This document shows positions 1 through 7,655 of a stretch of 64,000 nucleotides of DNA, one piece after another. Positions within the stretch are counted from its first letter, which is position 1. Each line of letters begins with the position of its first letter. Under the pieces are notes generated by a model. It was given only the letters and a program-made list of their open reading frames with translations. It did not search any database and was not told the DNA's origin. Source of the DNA: Gammaproteobacteria bacterium (GTDB lineage Bacteria > Pseudomonadota > Gammaproteobacteria > HK1); the NCBI GenBank assembly GCA_022824305.1, contig JAJEAD010000039.1, positions 62,001-126,000 on the forward strand, given 5' to 3'. Position numbers and translations under genes: made by a program.

Positions 1-320
1 TCATCCCCCCGCTCGCCGAGTCGGCGAAGCGGCGCCTCGACCGCCTCGGCTATCGCGATGTCGCGGTCAGGCTCGGGGACGGGTACTACGGCTGGCCCGA
101 GCACGCTCCCTTCGACGCGATCATCGTCACCGCCGCCGCCGGTCACGTCCCGCCGCCCCTGGTGGAACAGCTCGCGCCGGGCGCGCGCATGGTGATTCCG
201 GTGGGACCGCGCTTCGCGGTGCAGCACCTGCTCCTCATCGAGAAGGGCCACGAGGAGGGCGAGGTCTTCACCCGCAACATCCTGCCGGTGCGTTTCGTGC
301 CCCTGACCGGGGATCATTGA
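1..320 (+). CDS. pcm: Protein-L-isoaspartate O-methyltransferase, C-terminal part
   Basis: The gene enters from the left edge; the first complete codon is at base 3 and the stop ends at 320. Pcm transfers a methyl group from SAM to isoaspartyl residues and so starts repair of aged proteins in the cytoplasm. The visible part holds the family's late methyltransferase core (FDAIIVTAAAGHVPPPL), followed by the GARMVIPVG strand and the typical C-terminal ending RFVPLTGDH. The N-terminal SAM-binding glycine motif lies outside the window. The assignment is firm from these motifs even though about half of the protein is missing. Confidence 0.9.
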   Translation, partial: IPPLAESAKRRLDRLGYRDVAVRLGDGYYGWPEHAPFDAIIVTAAAGHVPPPLVEQLAPGARMVIPVGPRFAVQHLLLIEKGHEEGEVFTRNILPVRFVPLTGDH

Positions 321-381
321 GCCCCCGCCTCCCCGTCGTTTCCGAAGGCGAGGCGGTATCGGGAAGGATGGCGGCAGCAGG

Positions 382-2805
382 TTGAGCAAGCCTCGCGCGA
401 GCGCTTCCCTCTATCTTTCCGTCGCCCTCGTCTCGGCCGCCGCGCTCGCCTGCGAGGTGCTGCTCACGCGACTCCTCGCGATCGTCCACTGGCACCACTT
501 CGCCTACCTCGTGATCAGTCTCGCCCTGCTCGGCTTCGGGGCGAGCGGCGCCTTCCTGAGCCTCGCGGGGAGCTGGTGCGCGGCGCGCTTCCGGGCCTGC
601 TGGGTGGCGAACGCGGCGGGCTTCGGGTTCGGCGCGCCGCTTTGCTTCGCGCTCGCTCAAGCGCTGCCCTTCAACGCCCTGGAGGTGGCCTGGAGCGCCC
701 GGCAGTGGGGGTGGCTGGCGCTGCTCTTCCTGTGCCTCGCGCTGCCCTTCTTCGCGTGCGCGAACTGCATCGCGCTCTGCTTTCTCCGCTACCGGGAGCG
801 CATCGCCGCGGTGTACGCGGCGGACCTTGCCGGAGCCGGTCTCGGCGCGGCGGGGGTCATCGGGTGGCTCTATGTCTCGCCGCCCGAGGCCGTGCTGCAA
901 GGGCTCGCCGCGCTCGGGATGGCCGCCGCGATCCCGGTGGGGTGGGGCGGCGGGCGGGCCCTGCGCGGCGCGTGCGCGGCGCTCGGCCTCGCCGCGGCCT
1001 TCCTCGCCCTTGCGCCGCCGCTCGTCCCCCTTGCCCCGTCGCAGTTCAAGGGGCTCTCCCAGGCCCTCGAGGTGGACGGGGCGCGCGTGAGCGCCACGCG
1101 CACGAGCCCCCTCGGGGTGCTGAGCGTGGTCGAGAACGAGCGCGTTCCCGTGCGCCACGCACCGGGCCTGAGCCTCGCCTCCACCTCCGCCATCGCGCCT
1201 CAGGTCGGCGTCTACACCGACGCCGAGCACCTGCGGGTCATCACCCGCTTCGACGGCGACCTCGCCCCCTTGCGCTACCTCGCGGAATCCACCTCGGCGC
1301 TGCCCTACCACGCCGTGCGGCCCGCCCGGGTGCTCGTCCTGGGAGCCGGAGGCGGGGCCGGGGTGCTCCAGGCGCTCGAGGCGGGAGCGGAGGAGGTGCA
1401 CGCGGTCGAGCTCGACCCGGAGATGGTGGCCCTCGTGCGCGAGGACTTCGCGGACTATGCCGGCGATCTCTACCGCCATCCGAGGGTGCGGGTCCACGTG
1501 GCGGAAGCGCGCGAGCACCTGCGGGCGAGCTCCGGGCGCTACGATCTCATCCAGGTCGCGGCGCTCGACTCCTTCGGGGCGGCCGCCGCCGGTCTCCACG
1601 CCTCGAGCGAGCGCTACCTGTACACGGTGGAAGCGGTCCGGGCCGCCCTCGAGCGCCTGCGCCCCGGCGGCGCGCTCGCCTTCACGCGCTGGGTCAAGGT
1701 GCCGCCGCGCGACGGCGTCAAGCTCTTCGCCACCCTGATCGCGGCGCTCGACGAGCGTGGGGTGTCCGATCCCGGCCGGCACCTCGCGTGGATTCGGGGG
1801 TGGAGCACCGCCACCCTCATGGTCAGAGGCGAGGCGTGGAAGGCCGCCGAGATCGACGCGATTCGCAGCTTCGCCCGCACGCGCTCCTTCGACCTCGTGC
1901 ACGTCCCGGGCGTGGCCCGGGAGGAGGCGAACCGCTTCAACCGCCTCGATCGGCCCTGGTTCTTCGAGGCGGCGGCGGCGCTGCTCGGCCCCGACCGGGA
2001 GCGCTTCTTCGAGCGCTACAAGTTCCACGTCGAGCCCGCGAGCGACGACCGGCCCCACTTCTCCCGCTTCGTCAAGTGGGCGCACCTGCCCGAGCTGCTG
2101 CGCCTGCAGCGCCAGGGCGGGATCGGGCTCCTCGAGCTCGGCTATCCGGTGCTCGTCGCGACCCTCGGAGTGTCGCTGCTCGCGGGCGCGTTGCTGATCC
2201 TCGCGCCGCTCGCCTTCCTGCGCGCTCCGTCCCCGCGCGCGCCCGACCGGGCCGGAGTCTGCGCCTACTTCCTGTGCATCGGATTCGCCTTCCTCGCGAT
2301 CGAGATCGCCTTCATCCAGAAGGCGATGCTGCTGCTGGGGGCGCCGGTCCTCGCGGTGGCCGTGGTGCTCAGCGCCTTCCTCGTCTCGGCCGGGGTCGGC
2401 AGCCTCGCGGTGCAACGGAGCGCGGCACAGGGGCTGCCGGTGCGCGCGGTGGCGGTCGCCATCGCGGGCTTGAGCGGGCTCTACCTGTGGGGCCTGCCCG
2501 CCTTCGTGGAGGCCGTCGCCACGCTGCCTCTCGGCCCGCGGGCCGCGCTCGTGGCGGTAATGATCTTCCCCCTCGGGGTGCTCATGGGCATGCCCTTTCC
2601 CGCGGGACTCCGGCGGCTGGCCGCCGCCGCCGCCCCCTGGACGCCCTGGGCGTGGGGCATCAATGGCTGCGCCTCGGTGAGCGGGGCGGTGGCGAGTACC
2701 CTGCTCGCGGTGCACTTCGGGTTCAGCGCGGTGGTCCTGCTCGCGGCCGGCGCCTACCTGCTCGCGGGCGCGCTGGAACGGGTGTCCTTTCCGCGCTCCG
2801 GTTGA
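382..2805 (+). CDS. Polytopic membrane protein with spermidine-synthase-like methyltransferase domain
   Basis: The 807-residue protein has about six hydrophobic segments at the N-terminus (residues 10-230), a soluble SAM-dependent fold in the middle (about 300-460) and another set of membrane segments from about 590 to the end. The central domain has a nucleotide-binding loop (VLVLGAGGGAGVLQAL) followed by an acidic strand end (AVELDPEMV), as in spermidine synthases. The usual catalytic Asp motif is altered to YDLIQVAALDS, so polyamine synthesis is not assured. Such SpeE-MFS-like fusions are widespread and mostly uncharacterised. The start is a TTG at 382 with a purine-rich stretch (ggaagg) upstream; the nearby ATG at 368 is out of frame and closes at once. 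A fragment matching residues about 484-525 lies inverted at 4122-4250. Confidence 0.8.
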   Translation: MSKPRASASLYLSVALVSAAALACEVLLTRLLAIVHWHHFAYLVISLALLGFGASGAFLSLAGSWCAARFRACWVANAAGFGFGAPLCFALAQALPFNALEVAWSARQWGWLALLFLCLALPFFACANCIALCFLRYRERIAAVYAADLAGAGLGAAGVIGWLYVSPPEAVLQGLAALGMAAAIPVGWGGGRALRGACAALGLAAAFLALAPPLVPLAPSQFKGLSQALEVDGARVSATRTSPLGVLSVVENERVPVRHAPGLSLASTSAIAPQVGVYTDAEHLRVITRFDGDLAPLRYLAESTSALPYHAVRPARVLVLGAGGGAGVLQALEAGAEEVHAVELDPEMVALVREDFADYAGDLYRHPRVRVHVAEAREHLRASSGRYDLIQVAALDSFGAAAAGLHASSERYLYTVEAVRAALERLRPGGALAFTRWVKVPPRDGVKLFATLIAALDERGVSDPGRHLAWIRGWSTATLMVRGEAWKAAEIDAIRSFARTRSFDLVHVPGVAREEANRFNRLDRPWFFEAAAALLGPDRERFFERYKFHVEPASDDRPHFSRFVKWAHLPELLRLQRQGGIGLLELGYPVLVATLGVSLLAGALLILAPLAFLRAPSPRAPDRAGVCAYFLCIGFAFLAIEIAFIQKAMLLLGAPVLAVAVVLSAFLVSAGVGSLAVQRSAAQGLPVRAVAVAIAGLSGLYLWGLPAFVEAVATLPLGPRAALVAVMIFPLGVLMGMPFPAGLRRLAAAAAPWTPWAWGINGCASVSGAVASTLLAVHFGFSAVVLLAAGAYLLAGALERVSFPRSG

Positions 2806-2949
2806 CGGGAGCGCCGGCGCGACGCCGGCCGGCGCGGAAAGTTCCCCGCAGGTCGGGATCGCACGCGCGGCTGTCGGATCGCCGACCCTCCTCGCACGCG
2901 ACTCGGGTAGCCTCTCTCGCTCCCGGAGCCGCTCGAAGGGAGAGCCGCC

Positions 2950-4065
2950 ATGAACACCGGCCCTGACCTCCATCCCCCGCTGCTGCTCATCGGCAGCCTC
3001 CCCGGCGACGCGGCCCGCGCCGTGATGGCGCAGTGGGGCGGGGCGCTCGGCCCTCGGCTGCTCGCGCTGCCGGACGGCGAGACAGGCTACCGGCGGATGT
3101 GGATGGAGTTCCTGTGCTTCCAGGTGTTCGAGCCCAACCCCGCGATCGAGACCCGGTCGCGCCCGCCTCCGGTCGATCCCGAGGATCCCGACGACTGGCG
3201 CCAACCGGGGGACGACTGGATCTCGCTCGGCTACGAGCGGGGCACCTGGCGCTTCCGGGTGCGGCCCGACGCGGGCGCGATCGATCTGGGCGAGCTGGGC
3301 TACGCCCGCGAGGCGGTCGCCTCCTACCGGGCATTCGAAGCCCTTCGCTCCGAGGGCAGGATTGCCCCGAACCTGCGCTTCCAGGTCAGCATCCCGCTGC
3401 ACGACAGCAGCCTGCGCTGGTACATGGAGCGGCGCCGGGACGTCGAGCGGCTGTGGCGCCCCTACTCCGAGGCCGTCGCGCGGGAGGTCGATGCGATGCT
3501 CGCGGCGATCCCGGTCGAAGACCTGCTCATCCAGTGGGACGCCTGCGCCGAGACCCTGGGCCTCGACCCCGCCGGGGCCGGGCACTGGCCGTGGCAGCCG
3601 GAGGGAGACCGGCGGGAGAGGTTCTCCCGGTCCGTGGCGGAGCTCTCTGCCTCGGTGCCGGAGCCGGCCATGCTCGGGCTGCATCTTTGCTACGGCTCCT
3701 TCGTCGAGCAGCATCTCGTGGAACCGGCGGATCTCGAGACCTGCGTCGCGCTCGCCAATGCGGCGGTGCGCGGCGCGGGGAGAAGACTCGACTACGTGCA
3801 CATGCCGGTGCCGAAGGGCCGTGCCGACGACGCGTTCTTCGCGCCCCTGCGGCGCCTCGAAGCCGGCGGCACGAAGCTGTACCTGGGGCTCGTGCACGGG
3901 GACTCGCGGGAGGCCAATCTCGCCCGCGTCGCGGCCGCGAAGCGCCATGCGGGCGCATTCGGGGTGGCGGCGGAGTGCGGGTTCGGCCGGGCGCCGCAGG
4001 AGAAGATGCCGGCCCTGATCGCCAGGCACCGCGAAGTGGCGGACGCGCTCCCGCGGCGCCCGTAG
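2950..4065 (+). CDS. MetE-like (UROD/MetE superfamily) zinc protein of unknown function
   Basis: The 371-residue protein resembles the C-terminal catalytic barrel of cobalamin-independent methionine synthase. The N-terminal motif LPDGETGYR is typical of stand-alone MetE-like proteins. His245 and Cys247 (LGLHLCYGSF) match the H-x-C zinc pair of MetE, and Cys343 (AAECGFGR) matches the distal Cys ligand. It lacks the MetE N-terminal half and is much shorter than the 750-residue enzyme, so methyl transfer to homocysteine is possible but unproven; the methyl donor cannot be told. The ATG at 2950 has a GGGAGA ribosome site just upstream. The gene stands alone between the spermidine-synthase-like gene and a substrate-binding protein. 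Confidence 0.65.
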   Translation: MNTGPDLHPPLLLIGSLPGDAARAVMAQWGGALGPRLLALPDGETGYRRMWMEFLCFQVFEPNPAIETRSRPPPVDPEDPDDWRQPGDDWISLGYERGTWRFRVRPDAGAIDLGELGYAREAVASYRAFEALRSEGRIAPNLRFQVSIPLHDSSLRWYMERRRDVERLWRPYSEAVAREVDAMLAAIPVEDLLIQWDACAETLGLDPAGAGHWPWQPEGDRRERFSRSVAELSASVPEPAMLGLHLCYGSFVEQHLVEPADLETCVALANAAVRGAGRRLDYVHMPVPKGRADDAFFAPLRRLEAGGTKLYLGLVHGDSREANLARVAAAKRHAGAFGVAAECGFGRAPQEKMPALIARHREVADALPRRP

Positions 4066-4078
4066 CGCCGCGCCGGCG

Positions 4079-4132
4079 TCGATCGGCCCCGCTCCGAAGA
4101 CCAACCGTGTGCTTCGGTGCGGGGCCGATCGA
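4079..4132. terminator. Long stem-loop after the MetE-like gene
   Basis: The arms 4079-4099 and 4112-4132 pair over about 21 bp with one mismatch, around a 12-base loop. The structure begins 14 bases after the stop at 4065 and could stop transcription, but no T-run follows it, so it is not a textbook intrinsic terminator. Its right arm overlaps the start of the inverted gene fragment at 4122-4250, so it may instead be a by-product of that rearrangement. Confidence 0.4.
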
Positions 4133-4250
4133 GGCGGTTGACGCGGTTCGCCTCCTCCCGGGCTATTCCCGGGACGTGCACGAGCTCGAAGGAGCGCGTG
4201 CGGGCGAATTCACGAATAGCGTCAATCTCGGCGGCGCTCCACGCCTCTCC
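4122..4250 (-). pseudogene. Inverted fragment of a spermidine-synthase-like gene
   Basis: Read on the minus strand this stretch encodes about 43 residues that align without gaps to residues about 484-525 of the protein at 382-2805: EAWSAAEIDAIREFARTRS here, EAWKAAEIDAIRSFARTRS there, continuing through a shared NRLDRP end. DNA identity by eye is a little under 90 percent over about 120 bases. There is no start codon, SAM-binding domain or membrane segment, so it cannot be a working gene. The intergenic stretch 4066-4376 holds this fragment, the stem-loop, and the ribosome site of the next gene; nothing else is apparent in it. Confidence 0.7.
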
Positions 4251-4376
4251 ATCTCCAGGAGGCCGCTCCGGCCGGTGTCGAATTCCACCGGCTCCATGTC
4301 GAAAAGACTCCGCGACTCTCGATGCTCCCTTGCCAGACTGGAGGCTAGCTTCCAACCCGAACGAGGAGGACACGAG

Positions 4377-5948
4377 ATGCCGACCGAGATCCAGAAGCAA
4401 CTCCCCGGCCTCACGAATCGCCGCGACTTCCTGCGCGCCGGCGCGGCCGTCACTTCCGCCGCTCTCCTGAACCTGCCCGGGCGCGACGCGGGCGCGGCGA
4501 CCAGCGGTGGACACCTGCGGGCGGGACTCGCGCACGGCTCCACCTCGGACACGCTGGACCCGGGCCACTTCGAGAACGGCTTCATGTGGATGCTGGGCTA
4601 CATGGCCTTCAACAACCTGACCGAAGTGGATGCGAGCGGACAGCTCGTCGGGGAGCTGGCGACGAGCTGGAAGCCCGACGCCACCGCCACCCGATGGGAG
4701 TTCGAGCTGCGCCGGGACGTGGAATGGCACGACGGCAAGCCCCTCGAGGCCGAGGACGTCATTGCCTCCCTGAACCACCATCGGGGCGAGGGCACGACCT
4801 CCGGGGTCGCCCCGCTCGTGTCCGACATCGACACCATCACCGCGCCGGACAGGCACCGGGTCGTGTTCCAGCTCAAGTCGGGCAATGTCGACTTCCCCGC
4901 CATCCTGGCCGGGCAGTCCTTCGGCATCAGGCAGAACAGGGACGGCGTCATCGACACCTCGTCCGCCATCGGCACGGGGGGCTACGTCATCGAGCGCTTC
5001 GATCCCGGCCGCAGCGTCGAGGCGAGCCGCAACCCGAACTTCTGGAAGGCGGATCGCGCGCACTTCGCCGAAGTTTCCGTGGTGTCGATCCTCGACCCGA
5101 CGGCGCGGGTGAACGCCCTGCTCTCGGGCTCCGTGGACGTCATCGACGGGGTCGATCCGAAGACGGCGGGCCTCCTGAAGCGAGAGCCGAAGGTCAACGT
5201 CGAGTCGGTCACCGGCAACCTCCACTACACGTTCTCGATGCACACGGACAAGGCGCCCTTCGATCACAACGACGTGCGCCTGGCGCTCAAGCACGCGATC
5301 GACCGGGAGCTCCTCGTGGAGACGATCCTGCGAGGCTATGGCTCTCCGGGGAACGACCATCCGATCGGACCCGCCTACCGCTACCACGCCGCCGACCTGG
5401 AGCAGCGCCGTTACGATCCCGACAAGGCCTCCTGGCACCTGAAGCAGGCAGGCCTGCAATCGCTCGAGGTCGAGCTCAGCGCGGCCGACGTCGCCTTCGC
5501 GGGGGCGGTGGATGCGGCGACGCTCTACGCGGAGAGCGCGGCGAAGTCGGGAATCCACATCAAGGTCGTGCGCGAGGCGAACGACGGCTACTGGGCCAAC
5601 GTGTGGCTGACCAAGCCCTGGGTGGCCGTCTTCTGGGGCGGGCAGCCCACCGCGGGCGCCATGCTCGAGCTCGCCTATTCCGCCGAGTCTTCCTGGAACG
5701 ACACCATGTGGAGGCACGGACGCTTCAACGAGCTGCTGAAGGCCTCGAAGACCGAGGTCGACGAGGCCCGGCGCCGCGAGATGTTTCGCGAGATGCAGAT
5801 CCTGCTCAGGGACGACGGCGGCGCCGTCATCCCCATGTACGCCGACTTCGTCATCGCCGCCTCCAGCGCGCTCGGGCACGACCGGATCGGAGGCCGGCTC
5901 GGTCTCGACGACTACCGGCTCGCGGAGCGGTGGTGGAAGGCAGGCTGA
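4377..5948 (+). CDS. ABC transporter substrate-binding protein, family 5 (peptide/nickel type), Tat signal
   Basis: The 523-residue protein begins with a twin-arginine export signal (NRRDFLRAGAAVTSAALL), so it is folded before export to the periplasm. The body is a solute-binding protein of the DppA/OppA class: the motif with RRDVEWHDGKPLEAEDV about 100 residues in and the downstream HTDKAPFDHNDVRLALKHA motif are diagnostic. Ligands in this family range from peptides to opines, nickel complexes and glycosides, so the substrate is unknown. The start is the ATG at 4377, eight bases after a strong gaggagg ribosome site. No permease or ATPase gene adjoins it, so it is an orphan binding protein in this window. 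Confidence 0.85.
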   Translation: MPTEIQKQLPGLTNRRDFLRAGAAVTSAALLNLPGRDAGAATSGGHLRAGLAHGSTSDTLDPGHFENGFMWMLGYMAFNNLTEVDASGQLVGELATSWKPDATATRWEFELRRDVEWHDGKPLEAEDVIASLNHHRGEGTTSGVAPLVSDIDTITAPDRHRVVFQLKSGNVDFPAILAGQSFGIRQNRDGVIDTSSAIGTGGYVIERFDPGRSVEASRNPNFWKADRAHFAEVSVVSILDPTARVNALLSGSVDVIDGVDPKTAGLLKREPKVNVESVTGNLHYTFSMHTDKAPFDHNDVRLALKHAIDRELLVETILRGYGSPGNDHPIGPAYRYHAADLEQRRYDPDKASWHLKQAGLQSLEVELSAADVAFAGAVDAATLYAESAAKSGIHIKVVREANDGYWANVWLTKPWVAVFWGGQPTAGAMLELAYSAESSWNDTMWRHGRFNELLKASKTEVDEARRREMFREMQILLRDDGGAVIPMYADFVIAASSALGHDRIGGRLGLDDYRLAERWWKAG

Positions 5949-5961
5949 CCCGGCGTCCGGA

Positions 5962-6915
5962 TCATGCCTGGTCGACGCGGGCCTGCCGGCGTTCGGCGCT
6001 CGGTGTCGCGCCGAATTGCTCCGCGTACTTGCGGGCGAAGTGGCTGGATCCGACGAAGCCGACCGCGCGCGCCACCTCGCCGACCGGGAGCGTCGACTCG
6101 AGCAGCAGGTTGCGGGCGCGCTCCAGGCGCAGGCGCAGGTAGTAGTCGAGCGGCGAGCAGCGATAGTGCGCCTTGAACAGGCGCTCGAGCTGACGCTGGG
6201 AGAGACCGACCGCTTCGGCGAGGGCCGGGATCGTGAGGGGATCGAGCGTGTGTTCCCACATCAGCGCGGTGGCCGAGCGCAGACTCGGGGAGAAGAGCGC
6301 GGTGGAGAGGCTCTCCGCGCTCCGCTGATGATCGTCGGCCGGCCTCACGTTGCGGTAGAGGACCTGGGTGGAGATCTCCAGCGCGAGCCGGCGGTCCGTC
6401 CACTCCCCGATGAGATGCAGCATCATGTCGAGGACCGCGGTGCCGCCACCGGTGGTGTAGCGCTTCCGATCGATCTCGTAGAGATTCTCGGTGACATCGA
6501 GGCGAGTAAAGGCCTCGGCGAACGCGGGCAGGTGCTCCCAGTGGATGGTGCAGCGGCGGCCGCCAAGCAGTCCCGCCCAGGCGAGAAGCCAGGTTCCGGT
6601 ACCGATCGCTCCGAGCGCCCGTCCGCTGCGGGCGAAGCGGCGCAGGCACTCCACCGCGCCCGAGGAGCGGGCGCCGGCGGCATTGAAGCTCGCGCACACG
6701 AAGAGCACGTCGAGGTCCCGGGTCTCGGCGAAGTCGCGCTCGGGCTCGATCGCGAGGCCGTTGCTCGCCTCGGTGCGGCGCTCGCACCACAGCGTGGTCC
6801 ACTCGAAGAGCCGCTCGTTGCGCATGCGGTTCGCGATGCGCAGGGGCTCGATGGCGGCGCTCAGCGACATCATGTTGAACCCGGGTACCGGGATGAAACC
6901 GAGCCGCATGATCAT
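5962..6915 (-). CDS. GlxA/GbdR-type AraC-family transcriptional regulator
   Basis: This 317-residue regulator has an N-terminal DJ-1/PfpI-like domain (about 1-185) and a C-terminal AraC double helix-turn-helix (about 215-310, with LTIPALAEAVGLSQRQLERLF). The N-terminal half closely follows the GbdR/CdhR/ArgR group (VPGFNMMSLSAAIEPLRIAN, GRRCTIHWEH, GGGTAVLDMML), whose known members sense glycine betaine, carnitine or arginine. The cysteine of the PfpI nucleophile elbow is replaced (IGTGTW), as expected for a sensor rather than an enzyme. The start is the ATG at 6915, followed by a second in-frame Met at 6909. The gene is divergent from the cupin-Rieske operon at 7075 and is its probable regulator. 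Confidence 0.85.
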   Translation of the reverse strand: MIMRLGFIPVPGFNMMSLSAAIEPLRIANRMRNERLFEWTTLWCERRTEASNGLAIEPERDFAETRDLDVLFVCASFNAAGARSSGAVECLRRFARSGRALGAIGTGTWLLAWAGLLGGRRCTIHWEHLPAFAEAFTRLDVTENLYEIDRKRYTTGGGTAVLDMMLHLIGEWTDRRLALEISTQVLYRNVRPADDHQRSAESLSTALFSPSLRSATALMWEHTLDPLTIPALAEAVGLSQRQLERLFKAHYRCSPLDYYLRLRLERARNLLLESTLPVGEVARAVGFVGSSHFARKYAEQFGATPSAERRQARVDQA

Positions 6916-6963
6916 GGCCGGCCGCGGGTTCCCCGCCCGGGCCAGGTCCCGGGCACTCGGCCG

Positions 6964-7011
6964 CGATCTCTCTTCACGGTCGAGGGTCCGCCCTCGCCGG
7001 CGAGGAGATCG
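6964..7011. promoter_or_regulatory. Nested dyads in the divergent regulator/operon promoter region
   Basis: Between the regulator (start 6915) and the cupin operon (start 7075) lie overlapping inverted repeats: outer arms cgatctc (6964-6970) and gagatcg (7005-7011), an inner hairpin cgaggg-tccg-ccctcg (6981-6996), and a perfect 14-bp palindrome cctcgccggcgagg at 6992-7005. The position suits an operator for the divergent AraC-type regulator. This is inferred from position and symmetry only; no -35/-10 pair could be fixed. Confidence 0.35.
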
Positions 7012-7074
7012 TGGCATCCTGTGTCTCGCCCCACCTTCCTGTCAGCTCCGATGGACTTTTGAGGGCATTGAATC

Positions 7075-7638
7075 ATGAGCACACCATTGAAGAGAAACCG
7101 CAGCACCCCGTCCGAGTTCGTCCCGGTGGACGAGTCGGCGGGCGATCTCCTCGATCACCACCAGTACATGGACGGATCCCTGCCCCCCGGCATCCGGCCC
7201 GCGAAGTGGTCGATGAAGGCGGTCCGGGCCGAGCTCGAGGCGATGGCCGGGGACGAGCGCTGGGACGGCAACACCCGTTACGTGTCGCTTCGAAGCGTGG
7301 ACTCCGACTACAACTCGACCATCCCCACCATGTGGACGACGATTCACTGGTTGAAGCCGGGCGAGCGCATCGACATGCACCGGCACACCCCGGGATCTCT
7401 CTACTACATCATCCAGGGCCGCGGCTACTCGACCATCGACCACTACCGGATCGAGTGGGAGGCGGGGGACACCTTCTCCTGTCCCTCCCACTCCTGGCAC
7501 GAGCACTGGAACACCGGCGACGAGGTGGGCCTGATATGGACGGTGCAGGACCTGCCGACCTACTCCTACAATCGCATGGTGTCCTTCCAGTCCGGGGACA
7601 GCGACGAGATGAGCTTCCTGCACAAGTCGAAGGGCTGA
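7075..7638 (+). CDS. Cupin-domain protein, first gene of the Rieske oxygenase operon
   Basis: The 187-residue protein carries one cupin barrel. Motif 1 is seen as IDMHRHTPGSLYYIIQGRGY (two His and a shortened acidic position) and motif 2 as EAGDTFSCPSHSWHEHWN, which together supply candidate His ligands for a metal. The fold and the SWHEHWN ending resemble gentisate-dioxygenase-like cupins, but the protein is only half the length of a gentisate dioxygenase, so ring cleavage is speculative. It starts 160 bases from the divergent regulator and ends 17 bases before the Rieske gene, so it is the promoter-proximal gene of the operon. Confidence 0.75.
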   Translation: MSTPLKRNRSTPSEFVPVDESAGDLLDHHQYMDGSLPPGIRPAKWSMKAVRAELEAMAGDERWDGNTRYVSLRSVDSDYNSTIPTMWTTIHWLKPGERIDMHRHTPGSLYYIIQGRGYSTIDHYRIEWEAGDTFSCPSHSWHEHWNTGDEVGLIWTVQDLPTYSYNRMVSFQSGDSDEMSFLHKSKG

Positions 7639-7655
7639 CGGGACGGGCCGAATCG

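Noticed and set aside
268-4104. Very long minus-strand open frame (over 1200 codons) opposite the spermidine-synthase-like and MetE-like genes
   Set aside because: It is a by-product of high GC and strong third-position bias; the translation is low-complexity Arg/Gly/Pro/Ala, and the plus-strand genes carry clear motifs. The same applies to the long antisense frames opposite most genes in the window.
3792-5879. Minus-strand frame of about 695 codons covering the substrate-binding protein gene
   Set aside because: Only its portion at 4122-4250 resembles a protein, and that is the inverted gene fragment; the rest is a shadow of the family 5 binding protein.
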